Shown: positions 50,202 through 61,499, counted from the stretch's first letter. The stretch is DNA of 64,000 bases from Takakia lepidozioides (GCA_030704615.1 CM060732.1:24306001-24370000); one strand, 5' to 3'. Numbers and translations are program-made. Notes: generated by a model from the sequence alone, not told the origin.

Positions 50202-51784
50202 GAAAGGCCGGACATTCCCACTACAGAGCAGGTAGTGGCAGAAATTGAGAAGGGGGACCTTCTCTATGAAAACTCTGGCTTGGTCAGGGAACCAGTGGTG
50301 CCAAAGATGCAGAGTTTGACCGAGGAAATCCCTGCTGTGCATGTGATGCCCGAACCTGTGGAGGAGGTTCCAGAGGTAGAAGGTAGGGGCACTGCAGCAC
50401 CTGTGGAGAATGAGGTCGTTCAGGATGAAGATCTTGTGGGAACATGGCCTGAATGGTTGGTGAAACATCACACTATGGAGAATCAGGGTGACCACCAACA
50501 GGGTTCCTATGAAGACCCACAGCAGGCCATGCTTATGAGTTCCATAAGCAAAACACTCAATTTGTTGGGCACAGATGTGAAGTCTCATGTTCATCTACAC
50601 AATTGGCAGCTTTGAGAGAGGAACTCAAGTAGGAGTTTGAGGCTAGCATTGCCACTGAGTGTGCAAACAAGGTGGATGTGGAGGCCAACCTCAAGTTGCA
50701 TAAAGAATTGGAGGACACCAAGGCTGCCCTGCAGCTATCAAAGGGGAATCTGGTTGAAGCGGGTCTGGAGCAGGGGAAGTTGCATGAAGCGCATGAGCAG
50801 CAGCTATACCAATTGCAGGTGAAGCATGAGGGAAAATTGCAGGAAGTGATGGTGCTTCATACAGAGTTGGAGACAGTTCATCAGAGAATGACCATACAAT
50901 GTGCCACACTAACAACTGCTCTGGAGCAAACTGCATTAGAAGTTAACAGACAAGCAGAGAGATGTATGATGGCAGAGGCTGAGACATTAGAGCAGGGGAA
51001 ACTTATTGCTGATCTGAAGGCTACTCTCCGTCGCAATGAGGATACTTTCCAATAGTACAGTCAGGTTGAGGCTGAGAAAGAAAGGTTCATCCTGCAGTTG
51101 CAGCAATCACTCACGGGCCACAAGAATGAACTCTCTGTGGCTAACAAGGCTTGGAAGGAAGCCAATAATCTGGCTGCTGCCTATGCGGGCCTGATTGAAC
51201 CTCATGCGAAGCGCATGAAGGCCTTACAGTAGCAGTTAGTTGTGTACAGACTTAATGAGGAGCAGGCTCTCCGGGGTGCTACACAGGACTTGGTGGATAA
51301 TCATCTTATGCAAGTATGGTTAACACAAGGGCTGGTGGAAGGGAAGGCACCACGAAAGCTCACTCAGGGGGAGATGAATGATCTCAGGTTGCAGGTGCAG
51401 AATATTGCCACAACTACTATAGACAATGTCTATAGTAGGATAACAGAGTTACAGGATGATGTGGAAGGGCTGCAGACTCAAGTAGATGACTTGAGTTCCA
51501 AGCCTCCGGGCGTCTGGCCTGTTGCACCGGGTTGCAGCCTCTCTCAGAATGAGGCGGATGCTCTATCTGCAGCATGATTTCGAATGGTGCAACGCACAGA
51601 CATCCCGGCCCACGCATTTCCGGTTCCTCAGACCCAGCCATTGCAGATTACTCGGTCCAGTAGAGACGGATTGGACAATTCTGCACATCCCACAATGCGA
51701 TTCGGAAGAGTGAAGAGACGACACCCTCCCAACAAGTTGAATGAGACTCAGATTGCCAATGCTCTTGGGCAAACGAGTCTTTGA
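50202..51784 (+). pseudogene. gypsy-4 extra frame, middle part: acidic linker and coiled coil
   Basis: It continues the preceding frame (IEKGDLLYENSGLVREPVVP, then MPEPVEEVPEVEG) to about 50600, where one frame change occurs. From there to 51784 one frame is held, interrupted only by TAG at about 50632, 51053 and 51231 and TGA at 51575. It reads as a long heptad-like coiled coil (LKLHKELEDTKAALQLSKGN, LEQGKLIADLKATLRRNEDT, VEAEKERFILQLQQSL, ITELQDDVEGLQTQVDDLSS). A coiled coil in a third retroelement frame is known from env-like proteins of some plant elements; here this is analogy only. Confidence 0.6.
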
Positions 51785-53050
51785 TCCTGAGGAGCAGCTG
51801 GTGGCTACTTATTTGCATGCCAGAACCCTGGTTTTTCAGTCTTCATCACAAGAGGTACAAGAAATGCCAGTAATAGGAGGGACAGTGGCGGCAATATCAC
51901 AGCCCCCACAGCCGGTGGCTGTGCAAGTGGCTGACACTGTTGATACCATGGCAATGCCACAGGCTGAGGTTTGGGGGGATACTACTTTTCACCCACCTAG
52001 GACTCATGCTGCACTGGAGTACAATCGGGCTATGATTATGCCCTTCAACCAAATTCCCATTTGTGATGGATTTGGCTTGGAAGGAATTCAGTCATCCACA
52101 GTCTTTGGCACATTATTACCAGATCATGCGCATTTGGTTGCCAGTGGCAACTAGGACTAAGGTTCTTCCGAACAATCGACCCATTGAGGATCATCATTTT
52201 GTATGGTACTGGTCAGAGGCAGGCACCATGCTGAGGGAATTGATTGCCTTTCAGGTTGTTCATGGGTATATCTACACCAAAACCAAGGAGGTATCTAGTA
52301 TTGTCATGGGTTGTGGAATGTACTATGCTGCTTGTTTCATTGCACGGTATCACATTGAGCAGCAGAAGATGCAGTCAAGATTTCTGAGTTATTCCAATGG
52401 AGATCATTGGTCTTACCTTCAGTTCCACCTCATATGTATCTATATGATGCGAAAATCATGATGCAGAAGGATTCCCAGCTTCTTTCATGGTTTAATTTGG
52501 CTTGGAACAGCTTGGCCAAAGAAAAATTGGGCCCTGATGATATTTTTTATAAGGGACATGAAGCCTGGAAATACTTACACTATTCCAAGGTCATTGGCAC
52601 ACCTCTCACCTATACGGCCAAAGAGTTCAAGGAATTCACTCATTTTGCTTGCAAGCGATTAAAGCAAGTAGTCCAATTCAAGCTTCCAGACATGGTGGGC
52701 CAACACTGCATGCCATGCAGGATTCCTGAGGAACCACTTAAGGTTCGGCCGCCGAAACACCTCAAGGGGGAAGATGATTCTGATACTACTAGTTCTATAG
52801 AAGAACCTTTTGACATGGCGGAGGACTACGCACTACAGATGGCAGAGAAAAAACGACGGGGATCTCCTATGCCTGAGAGGTTACCTCGTTATCAACCACA
52901 GGAGGGTCAGGCATTTTTGTTTGGTACTCGATCGTCTCCATCAACCAGTGACAGGGCTCGGGCTTGCACATAGAGCCCTCCAAAGGATTCTCACCGTTAG
53001 AAAGGTGCTCGCTCACAACGGTTTGCTGATCCTAAACAGTAAACCATGAG
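51741..53050 (+). pseudogene. gypsy-4 extra frame, C-terminal part
   Basis: Three overlapping frames carry the sense in turn: 51741-52154 (DPEEQLVATYLHARTLVFQS), about 52110-52420 (VATRTKVLPNNRPIEDHHFV, WYWSEAGTMLRELIAF, YIYTKTKEVSS) and 52407-52973 (YDAKIMMQKDSQLLSWFNLA, GHEAWKYLHYSKVIG, EFKEFTHFACKRL). The last part looks globular and alpha-helical and ends in a charged Pro/Ser-rich tail. No family recognised. Confidence 0.55.
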
Positions 53051-53077
53051 GACACGGTTTTTTGAGAGGGGGAGGGG

Positions 53078-53769
53078 TAATGTTAGAGGGCTGTCTGGGA
53101 CTTAGATACTTTTATGGGCTCTGTGGGGTACCCTTAATTTTTGCGCAGACTTACAGATGGTAGACTTAGACCAACAGAGGCCTTAGGGGTGATAGTACAG
53201 GCTTTAGGGGTGGTAGACAGTCGTACACAGCCTATCATAGTCTATCACGGCCATACACAGCCCGACACAGCCTTACACAGTCTGTCACAGTCAATCACAG
53301 CCTATCACAGTTAGTCACAATCTATCACAGCTTGACTCAGCTTCGCACGACACAGCCCGACACAGCTTTACACAGCCAGTCACAACTTGGCACAGTCACA
53401 GCCCGACACAGTTTGGCACAGGCCGTCATAGCGTACATAGGGAATGGTTATCATTGGTAGGGAACGACTGTGTGGGAATGACATCTGCAGAGGGAACGTG
53501 TTACTTCTTGGGGGTGACGGTTAGTTAGTTAGGCGGTTAGAACAACTTGCATGTAGATGAGGCAGAGCAGCAACGGGGGGGGGATGGCTTGTTCATGAGT
53601 AGAGGAGATGAAGTGGAGAGCAGGAACGGAACCAAGGATGGAGAACACGGCGAAGATGGGAAGATGATTGGATCGATGTTTGATTCATGCAAGCTGTAGA
53701 GTCGTACTGTAGAACAGATTAGAGACACTAAGGCTACGGCCTGATATTGAATAGAGATTAATATGATAC
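53078..53769 (+). repeat. gypsy-4 3' LTR (right edge tentative)
   Basis: It begins TGTTAGAGGGCTGTCTGGGA directly after the polypurine tract. It contains a long CACAG-type array (53220-53435). The right edge is placed near GATTAATATGATACA, where CACTA-related sequence starts within the next 300 bp. There is no second LTR for confirmation. Confidence 0.5.
53220..53435 (+). repeat. Degenerate CACAG repeat array, LTR copy
   Basis: About 20 imperfect units of 10-11 bp of the form YATCACAGYC or CGACACAGYC. Spacing is irregular and no unit is conserved exactly. Confidence 0.85.
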
Positions 53770-54063
53770 ACATTCCTTACCCACACCGTGTAGAGAGAAC
53801 TGAGTGAAGCTGTGGAATGAATGGTTGAGCAATCGGAACCTCGTAGATTGCTGAAGTAAATTGTTTCTCAAATATAAACAGTAAGGTAATATGCTGATAT
53901 GAAGGCAAGAAGGAATACAAACAAGAAGCACTACCATGATACACCAGATGTAGGTCATGACTGATTGTTCTGAGCGGGCTGAGTGCTTAGAGATATCTAA
54001 CTCTTCTATTTTGGAGTTCTCTCCTCGTATAGCGAAGGGATGGGTGAGTAAAAGCCGCTCGAC

Positions 54064-54610
54064 ATGTGTATTCGCCATTGCATGGCTCCAGGCCCACGTG
54101 GGGTCATTATGTGTGTGAGTCGCATTTTCCGCCGGATTTGTGCCAAAGTATGGGACCCTAACGAAATAGATTCATTGCGTGAGGATGTTGCTATAACCTT
54201 GTGTCTGTTAGAGAAAGAGTTCCCCCCTTCTTTCTTTGATGTCATGACCCATTTGCTAGTTCATCTCGTAGATGAACTAGACACATGTGGTCTGGTGTCT
54301 TCACGGTGGATGTATCCCATGGAGCGTTACATGAAAGACCTCAAGGGATACGTTAGGAATTACGCGAAGCCAGAAGGGAGTATGGCTGCAGGGTATGTTC
54401 TTGATGTGGCCATGGGGTTCATGAGTGAGGATATGCAATCATTTGATGCAACTCAACGGCGGATTTGGGATGCAAATGCGGAGGAAGGGGTTGAGAACGA
54501 GGTCTTGGAAGGTGTCGGAAAAAAGTGGGACATGAGTGGAGCTGAGAGAGATGCAGCACATTTGTATGTGCTGAACAATACCAATGTGATGGTTCCTTGG
54601 GTGCAGTGAG
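54064..54610 (+). CDS. CACTA-3 transposase, DUF4218 exon
   Basis: It starts abruptly inside the gene (MAPGPRGVIMCVSRIFRRIC matches the SGPRRAILRVCRVFKKLC segment of CACTA-1). It carries FPPSFFDVMTHLLVHLVDEL, SRWMYPMERYMKDLKGYVRN and PEGSMAAGYVLDVAMGF, and ends at a donor after GTGCA/GTGAGT at about 54608. It is open throughout. The catalytic region upstream is absent. Confidence 0.87.
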
Positions 54611-54884
54611 TTCTTCTTTTCATTGCACCTTATTCATATCAAGTTCAAATGCAATTGTGACTGTCACCAGTGTAATAGAACCACCCACAAAGTCATAAAT
54701 GTCAGTGGTTCATCGTGATGATAACCACTTCTGTAGTAACTTAATGTCTAAGTGAGTGACTTTTTGGAAGAGCATATTCATTTACAGGTCATTCTGCTCA
54801 CTCATCCAGTGGTTTTCAAAGTATCATTCATGCTAGGTATTTTTTGCAAAGTAATGCAACACTTCATTGCTAACATGTGTCATT

Positions 54885-55782
54885 CTTGTTGCCATTTTGT
54901 GACCGAAAGTATGCAACAGAGAAGGCACAGTTCACTGCAGACAGAGACACATGTGCTCGTGAGTGGCGTGCCAATCGTCGACGTCACGGCCGCCTTCCGA
55001 TGCCATACCCTCCCCATTTGTTGGAGTTTCCACCCCTACCAGTATGGATACGCCGTGCAATCCAGGCCCATGTCTTTGAGCATGGTGTTGAGGATGCGGA
55101 TGTAATTCATTTGTCTACTCCCCCTTTCATGGCATGAAGGCGTATGGAAATCATTATTGAGTGGATGACACGGAGAGTCGTCTTCTTGTCTCTTTTGATT
55201 CCGGAGTTGCATCCGTCAACAGAGCAGAAATAGTGTGCGTGATAGAAATCCAGTCATGTCACCATTGAAGTACGTTGGGGTCATCAAAGAGATCTTCAAA
55301 TTGGATTATGGACGAGTACACCCCATTGTATTTCGTTGTGCTTGGGTGAGGGCCAACCTCGTTGGACAAAATGCTAGAATGAAGCGGGATTCGTATGGTT
55401 TTCTACTTGCAAATTTTGGGAGGATGTTGCCCGCCAATGATCAGCCGTTCATCTTTCCTCTCAAGTTGAACATGTGTTCTTTTCGGATGAGTCCCCAAGT
55501 TCGGAGTGGAAGGTAGTCCTTCGGAAGGATCCAAGAGCAAAAATGATTGTGGCGGACATAGATCAATGTGACATTGGAGAAAATGCAGATTTCGATGGTC
55601 TTCAGGCACCGTCCACCTTATCAGATCAGCCAATACCTAGGTCATTAGATGGTGCCACGGCTCTAAATAAAGAAGACCTGGCTATGTTGGCTACCATTCA
55701 AGCGGCGTTTGTGCAACCAACCGCTATTCCAGTTGAGCAAAGTGATTCAGAGGGTGACGAATATGTTTCAGATTCAGAATAA
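54885..55782 (+). pseudogene. CACTA-3 transposase, linker and DUF4216
   Basis: After an intron with the acceptor unresolved, EKAQFTADRDTCAREWRANR and PPHLLEFPPLPVW form the linker, ending at a stop near 55135. From 55235, SPLKYVGVIKEIFKLDYGRV, FRCAWVRANLVG and DSYGFLLANFGRMLP give DUF4216. A frameshift near 55475 moves into VFFSDESPSSEWKVVLRKDP and an acidic C-terminus (EQSDSEGDEYVSDSE), with a stop at 55780-55782. Confidence 0.82.
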
Positions 55783-56443
55783 AGTTTATTGTTGGAACCA
55801 TTTGTTCAATAGCATCATGCCACAATGATCTGGCCATTTGTCTGTTTTTCAAAGTCTGTCACAGCTGCACAAACCACTTAAATTTTTTCATGTATCACCC
55901 AAAAAGTGGTACCAATCACTTGTCTGTAGGCAACCACTCATGAGCAACCACTAGAATAGTGGTTCCAATTACTGCAGTATCTTTCACCACCCACTCTCCA
56001 CCTCTGTCAAAGTGGTACAAATCAATGAGGTGTCTTTAACCACTCTGCACTGTCCCCGTCCACGTGGAATATTATATTTATGAATTAAATATATTTCCAA
56101 ATCATAAATCACAAATAAAAAATTATTATACGTGGAGTAGCAAGTGGTTTCAACCACTTTCCATCACTGAGGTGTCTATAACCACTCACAATGTACCACT
56201 GCACTCGTCCACGTGGAATATTATATTTATTAATTAAAATATATTACCAAATAAATAATAATAATAAAAATTATTACACGTGGACTACTGAGTGGTTGAA
56301 ACCACTTCCAACCACTGTCTATGATGCCACCGTGGCATTTCATTGGGATTAACCACTGGCAGATGGTTACTAGTGGTTTATAGAGTGGAAAAAGACAGTA
56401 GTGGTTAAAGAGCCAGTGGTTATTCCACGTTTTTCTTCTAGTG
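55783..56443 (+). mobile_element. CACTA-3 right end with AACCACT subterminal repeats
   Basis: After the transposase stop, the heptamer AACCACT or its inverse AGTGGTT (also AAGTGGT) recurs many times in both orientations up to a terminus TTTTTCTTCTAGTG at 56443, the inverse of a CACTAGAAG start. Dense heptamers next to the ends are the usual binding sites for the CACTA accessory protein. An imperfect duplication of a 100-bp unit with ACGTGGAATATTATATTTAT occurs at 56060 and 56210. Confidence 0.8.
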
Positions 56444-56455
56444 CTAAGAAGCTTC

Positions 56456-57855
56456 CCTAATGGAGGTTTCTTGATGGAGAAGCTTCAAAGGTTAAACAAA
56501 GGTTTCTTGATTCCTGAGTAGTTTCCCAAGTTACTCTTGATAATTTGATAAACTCCAGGTAACTTGGTAACTAATGATAATTTAATATAAATCATGGTAG
56601 ATCATGGTAAATCACAGTAAATCATGATAACTTTGTAACTTTTTATATTTACTCATGGTAAGTTCTTCTGGGCTATGTCTGTGATAGCGTTGTGGATGTA
56701 GTTGTAGGAACAGTCGTACTTGTTAAACAAAACTGCGAAATCTTGATCTCATCCTATCAAATTTATCGAGCATGCTGATCTTTGGTTCTCTCGTAATCTG
56801 TTGAAGAGAAACCGTTGCAGTAAGAGCTGTTGCAGTAAAGACTTGTATGATTGAAGATCCATTGTTCGACTCCTTTAACTCTGAAATTTATTGTTGCAAA
56901 TTGTAGAGAGCGTTGCCAAGATCTTGAGACTGATCAGCTTGTAATTGGGCGGTAGAGGTACGAAGTTCTTGCTAAGCCCCGAGCTACACGTCAATAAGAC
57001 GTCACAACGATGATGTCAACCAAGTTAGTTTCAAGGTGAAGATCCATATTCAGTGTATCTAATACACGCTAAGGAGGGAGGAACACCATACATCAGTATA
57101 TATAGCTGCACTTCCAGCACTCTTGCATCTTGTATTGACAGCATGGAGTCACAGTAACCAGATACATTGGAGCTGTCGCTTACCCAACTACCAGATCAGC
57201 CGTTCCGACTCTCACGACCTTCAACATCACCCCGACGCTCTTGAGACGATGGGCCACCAATGTGACGCGTACTTCCTCGTCTGGACCCTGTACGATGACA
57301 AGTGGAGCCTACTCGAAGTCTGATAATCCTGTTGGAGGTAGAGACTTCGAACCCAGACGGCAACGAAATCATGTTTGAAGGCAGCTTCGAAAATCAGAAT
57401 GCTCAAATCACTGCGTGGTCCCAAGTTCAAGGTGTTGGATACTATCGATGGTTGCAGGGACCTATAAATCATTTGAGTCAAGAACGAAGAACCAAATACT
57501 TGGCAAGTATCATTCGCCGGATTTTGGATTTTCTCCAATTATAAGCAAGTCCAAGATTTTACCGCTCCTCGAAGAATTCGGAGTTAGAGGAGGGGGTGAT
57601 GTCATGGATATAGCCCAAAAAAACTTAACAGGAGTAAATACCAGAAGTTACCAATTTACCATGCTATAAAAAATTACCGTGATTTATCATGATCTACCAT
57701 GATTTACCATAAATTACCAAATTTTTGGGAGTTTACCAAATTACCGAGAGTAACTTGGGAAACTGCTCAGGAAGCTTCCTTTGGAGGGAACTTCTCCATC
57801 AAGAAACCTCCATTGGAAAAGCTTTTTAGGGAACTTCCTAGTAGCCAGCATATAT
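56456..57855. repeat. Opposed LTR-like repeats of about 200 bp
   Basis: 56456-56650 and 57625-57850 are inverted copies: both contain GGAGGTTTCTTGATGGAGAA, CAGGAA...TTTCCCAAGTTACTC (or the inverse) and a run of ATCATGGTAGATCATG type repeats. The right copy follows a polypurine-like AGAGGAGGGGGTGATGTCATGG at about 57585 and has a TATA box (57851-57856), so it looks like an LTR on the plus strand; the left copy would be a second partial LTR in the opposite orientation. Confidence 0.65.
56700..57580 (+). other. Sequence between the opposed repeats
   Basis: It contains a TATA-like TATATATA at 57097-57104 and, from 57302, a frame of 80 codons (LLEVETSNPDGNEIMFEGSF, ENQNAQITAWSQVQ, GYYRWLQGPINHLS) that looks protein-like but matches nothing I know. 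It could be the coding remainder of a small LTR element. Confidence 0.35.
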
Positions 57856-58179
57856 AGGAGACAAGACTGAACACTCTTCAGTCTCGCCAACACAAGTTCA
57901 GGCTACTCTTGTTTCCAGTTCCAGTACTCCAGTCCAGTTTCCAGTATCTGATACCCCAGTCCAGTTTCCAGCATTCCATCGAGTTGAGTTGCAGTATCTT
58001 GTACTCTTGTCCATTGTTATAAAGATCATCTTGATTCATGTTTATCTATCATGCATTCGGCCAAGCCGACCTTGACTTCTTGTCTAGTCTTGTACCTCTA
58101 GTCTGATATCTTGTTTGTGTCCAGTCATGTTCTCGTCCTTTGACAGCATGGAGGAATCAGACCGAATCTGCATACTGGA
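57845..58179 (+). other. LTR-like continuation
   Basis: Downstream of TATATA (57851) the sequence carries CCAGTTTCCAGTA-type short repeats (57910-57985). It could be the R/U5 part of an LTR. It is interrupted at 58180 by the CACTA-type element C. Confidence 0.4.
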
Positions 58180-58540
58180 CACTACTACGTTTAGGGGAGG
58201 TTAGCGACGCTAGGACGCGCCGGACACGCCGACCCTCCTGCGACTGCAGCGTCGCACAAGCGCCCAGCTCGGGACTTGCGACGTCGGGGCGTCATAATGT
58301 CGGTGCTCGGACGATGTTGTGGCATCTTACGATGTCATGCTGTTGCCGGAAAGGAGCCTAACCTCATTCCCCCGCCAACGCACTGGGGGGGTGCGACACC
58401 TTGGCATCGCAACAATTTGTTGCGACGCCCCCGGGATGCTGCGACGCTGGGGAATTGGAACGAGACGTCGCAGCCCAGCGACGCTTTTGCGACGGCCGGG
58501 CGCTCATGCGGCGACAGGGAATCGCAATGCCCGGAGGAAC

Positions 58541-58581
<41 letters not shown>

Positions 58582-58608
58582 GTTATTATTATTATTATTA
58601 TTATTATA
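58541..58608 (+). repeat. Poly(A) followed by (ATT)n
   Basis: About 37 A, then CTCTGTT and about nine ATT units, inside element C at the place where element B has only a short T-rich run. Confidence 0.9.
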
Positions 58609-58967
58609 AATTCCCCGCCGTTGCTGCGGCTGCGACGCTACGATTCCCCGGCGTCCTGGGGGCGTCACGGAAAATTGATTCTGGGAGTAGATTGTAGAGC
58701 ATAATGAGCTTGACATCCTCAGACTATAGCCATTGTCCAACAATAAGTTGCAATGCAACTTTGCAAAACTTAAGCCATTGATACATATTTGTTCTTGAAG
58801 AACTCTGGGGACAAGTCTCGATGCAAGTTCCAGCTGTGCGAGCTCCTGTAGAGTACGCATAATCTGCAACACAATGATAGGATTAAGATAGTGGTAGTCA
58901 CTATGAGCTTGATATGTATATATATACTTGGACTGCTTTTGTGAAACATAGATGTATTGTAGATTTG

Positions 58968-59038
58968 TTGGTTAGTGTGCAGTGTTTAAGAAATGTTATA
59001 ATGTGGAGGTCCTAGGTTCAAATGTGCATTGCCTAATA
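58968..59038 (+). other. tRNA-like segment inside element C
   Basis: TTGGTTAGTGTGCAGTG (A-box-like) and TAGGTTCAAATGTGC (B-box-like), with the same order and spacing as in element A at 17858-17932. No complete cloverleaf is seen. Confidence 0.35.
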
Positions 59039-59094
59039 TATGTAGAACAATGCATGAACTGCCATTGGACAAAACCGGAGTCAATGGTCAACTA

Positions 59095-59160
59095 CTTTTT
59101 GAAATTCAAAATTCAAATTTAAATTCAAATTCAAATTTTCTCACCTAAATTCAAATGTAC
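59095..59160 (+). repeat. ATTCAAAT short tandem repeats
   Basis: Six to seven imperfect ATTCAAA or AATTCAAAT units inside element C. Confidence 0.8.
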
Positions 59161-59562
59161 CCTCCTACTGTGTGACGTCTGGGGGTCGCATTTACGACCC
59201 CCGGACGTCCCTAATGCGACGTCGCAGAAAAAACGTCACAGAAAAAAACGTTTTTTTTTAAAACAATAAAAATAAAATAAAATAAAATAATAAATATATA
59301 TTTATAAATTTATTTTAATGCCCGGACGTCGCAAGTCGCGCCGGCGCAGCGGCCGGGGCGTCCCGGGGGGTTTGCGATTCCCCGATGATGCTAATTAGCG
59401 ACGTTCCAGGAGCGACGTCTCTACGACTTCCCGACGTCGCAAAATGCCCCCGGCGCGCCTCGGGCCCCGTAGAGTATTTCCGTCGCTAATCGCGGCGGTT
59501 GGAGGTCGCTGGGGCATCGCTACCCCCTCCCCCCCCCCCCCCCCCCCAAAACCGTAGTAGTG

Positions 59563-60353
59563 GGAGGAATGGATGCAGCGAAGAAGCGCCGCAGAGACAT
59601 CAAGCTGGTATATCAATAAAAAGAGCAAAACTATCAGGTAAAGTGGGACTTTTACTAATTATCAAGCACACCAATTTTTCACCCACACTAAATCAGGAAC
59701 CCAATGTACCAGCAGGTTAGATATTCGGATCCTGTACTAACTTGATACCCCGGTGAAATCAAATACCTGGGCGGATTTCAAAAAGCCACGGCTTCTCTGC
59801 CAAGCCTCCCCACCTGTGGGCCAAGTCTTGTTGCTTTTTTTTTTGCAGTACGGGCCAAGGCAGGGGATATGGGATGCATACTCAAAACCGTCACCGTATC
59901 CAATTTCCACATTGTCTATGTGTTTAGTACATCGATTACACCATATAGTGTGGACCACAAAATTACGAAGACCCATGATAATTTTGAATGTTCAAATATA
60001 ATGCGACCTCCGTCTACACTAATATTTTATGTTCAAATTTGTTATGGGTTAAATTGAGGGCCACATTAATTACAAACGTCTAAGATTGCTGTGAATTCAT
60101 TATGATGAACATGAATGTATAGAAATATAACACAAATTATCATAAAAATATATCTTCACATCAAATCTTGCAACCACACAATGTTCAAGCTTATGAATAT
60201 GGAAGGAACCAATTCTCCCATAGTATATACTAAAAGTCTAACATTATATTAGATTATAATTTAAATAAAATAAAATAAACCCATAATATTATATAAAATA
60301 TTATATCATTTTACATTATCATTGTAATATTACTATATTGCAATTGATGACAT
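59563..60353. other. AT-rich non-coding stretch
   Basis: No gene recognised. AT-rich blocks at 60110-60350. Confidence 0.4.
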
Positions 60354-61499
60354 GTGGCAAAAACACCACCACCACAAGGATTTATTAGCCTTAGACAATA
60401 TTTTCTATCCAGTTGTAGTTGGATTTACTTGGCATTGTGTTTCATGTATGGAAACCCAGGGCAAGCAAAAACAGAAGCAGAAAAATGCCACAGGAGTCGA
60501 CCCTCAGTCCCCCAGGTTTTCCATACTCAGCCACCAGTACCAGGCTCTCAATATCGCTCCATGCCTAAGTACCCGGCTCCCAATCAGCATCCACCCACTG
60601 GCAATGTGGAGGGTCAGTACGCAACGGCCCCCCAACACAATTATGCAGCTGGCCATTATGGCCCTTATGCTCCTTCTCCATATCACCCACCTCCTCCTAC
60701 TGGCAGGCCACCTGAATATCCTCCGCCGTATGCACAGGTCCCATATGACCACTATGGATCCTCGAGTGGTTCCCAGCCACCATGGCCACTGATGGGTAGC
60801 TGGTCGAATCAACCCTTCAACGTTCCCGCACAGGTGCCAGCGGTTCAACCTGCAGGGGATGTGGTTCAATCAAAGGCTGACAGAACCAATGCCTTGAGAT
60901 GAGCAAATTATGTTGTGAAGGTCGCGGCATATAATGTGAAGGAAGAAAGAGAGGCAGAAGGTCTTCCTGCAACTGTAGTTGTTGTGAACAAGGCAGGAAA
61001 AGCAGTTGGTCAAACGAGGAATGTTTGGCATGCGGCCCTCAAAGGTCAAGTTCATCGTATCTGTGATCCTTCTATAGCCATCAACTATCAGCCTGATGAG
61101 ATCATTGAAGAGCTCAAAGAAATCCTGGCCAAGCTATTTGAATATGTCCCACGTGGCTTGGATGATACTGCGTTGCGAAACACAATAGGCACAATTATGA
61201 AGTCCCGACGGCATGACTTGCACAAGGAATGGCAGAAAAGTGGGGGGGAAACCCATGGACGTGTCTGATGAGCATTGGAAGAGCCTCACCTCCTACTGGA
61301 GTACAGAACAGTACTCCAAAGTGCAGACTCGCTTGAAGACAGCAAATGCCTGCATTCAAAATCACACCAAAACGGGCCGGGGAGGGAAGGACAGCATGGA
61401 GGCACGCTTAGTAAGAACCCTCATGAGCTTTCTCAATGTACTCCTCTCAATACATTCTATGAATGCCAGTCTTTAATGCTGGTTGGCTTATGGTTTAGT
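60354..61499 (+). pseudogene. CACTA-4 accessory protein, Transposase_24 (Ptta/En-Spm) family
   Basis: The N-terminal part (to 60902) is Pro/Tyr/Gln-rich (SPYHPPPPTGRPPEYPPPYA). After an in-frame TGA at 60900 the same frame goes on from about 60906 with VVVNKAGKAVGQTRNVWHAA, YQPDEIIEELKEILAKLFEY and GTIMKSRRHDLHKEWQK. A run of seven G at about 61242 coincides with a +1 shift into DEHWKSLTSYWSTEQYSKVQ, TRLKTANACIQNHTKTG and KDSMEARLV, the core of the plant Transposase_24 domain. In CACTA elements this second protein is thought to bind the subterminal repeats. The catalytic TNP2 gene is not present next to it. Confidence 0.75.

Larger units (their letters stand above)
47930..53769 (+). mobile_element. 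gypsy-4: 5'-truncated Ty3/gypsy element with a long extra 3' reading frame
   Basis: The order is end of integrase (47943-48167), CACAG-type repeat array, a decayed reading frame of about 4.6 kb with two zinc-knuckle motifs and a coiled coil, a polypurine tract (GAGAGGGGGAGGGG, about 53065-53076), and an LTR start TGTTAGAGGGCTG at about 53078. The extra frame is in the position of env-like genes of some plant gypsy and copia lineages. Everything upstream of the integrase C-terminus is missing. Confidence 0.75.
58180..59562. mobile_element. Non-autonomous CACTA-type element C, 1383 bp, CpG-rich
   Basis: It starts CACTACTACGTTTAGGGG and ends CCCCCCAAAACCGTAGTAGTG, with 3-bp target duplications GGA at 58177-58179 and 59563-59565. 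The interior matches element B (18773-19663) in order: GCGACG-rich end, conserved core with GATTCTGGGAGTAGATTG, then a second CpG-rich end with CCCGACGTCGC. It differs by a poly(A) of about 37 (58541-58577), an ATT microsatellite (58581-58608), an AT-rich insertion (about 58890-59330), and a tRNA-like segment. Confidence 0.95.

Noticed and set aside
60504-60869. 121-codon minus-strand frame
   Set aside because: Antisense of the Pro/Tyr-rich N-terminus of the Transposase_24 protein; Trp/Arg-rich composition is the mirror of CCA/CCG codons.
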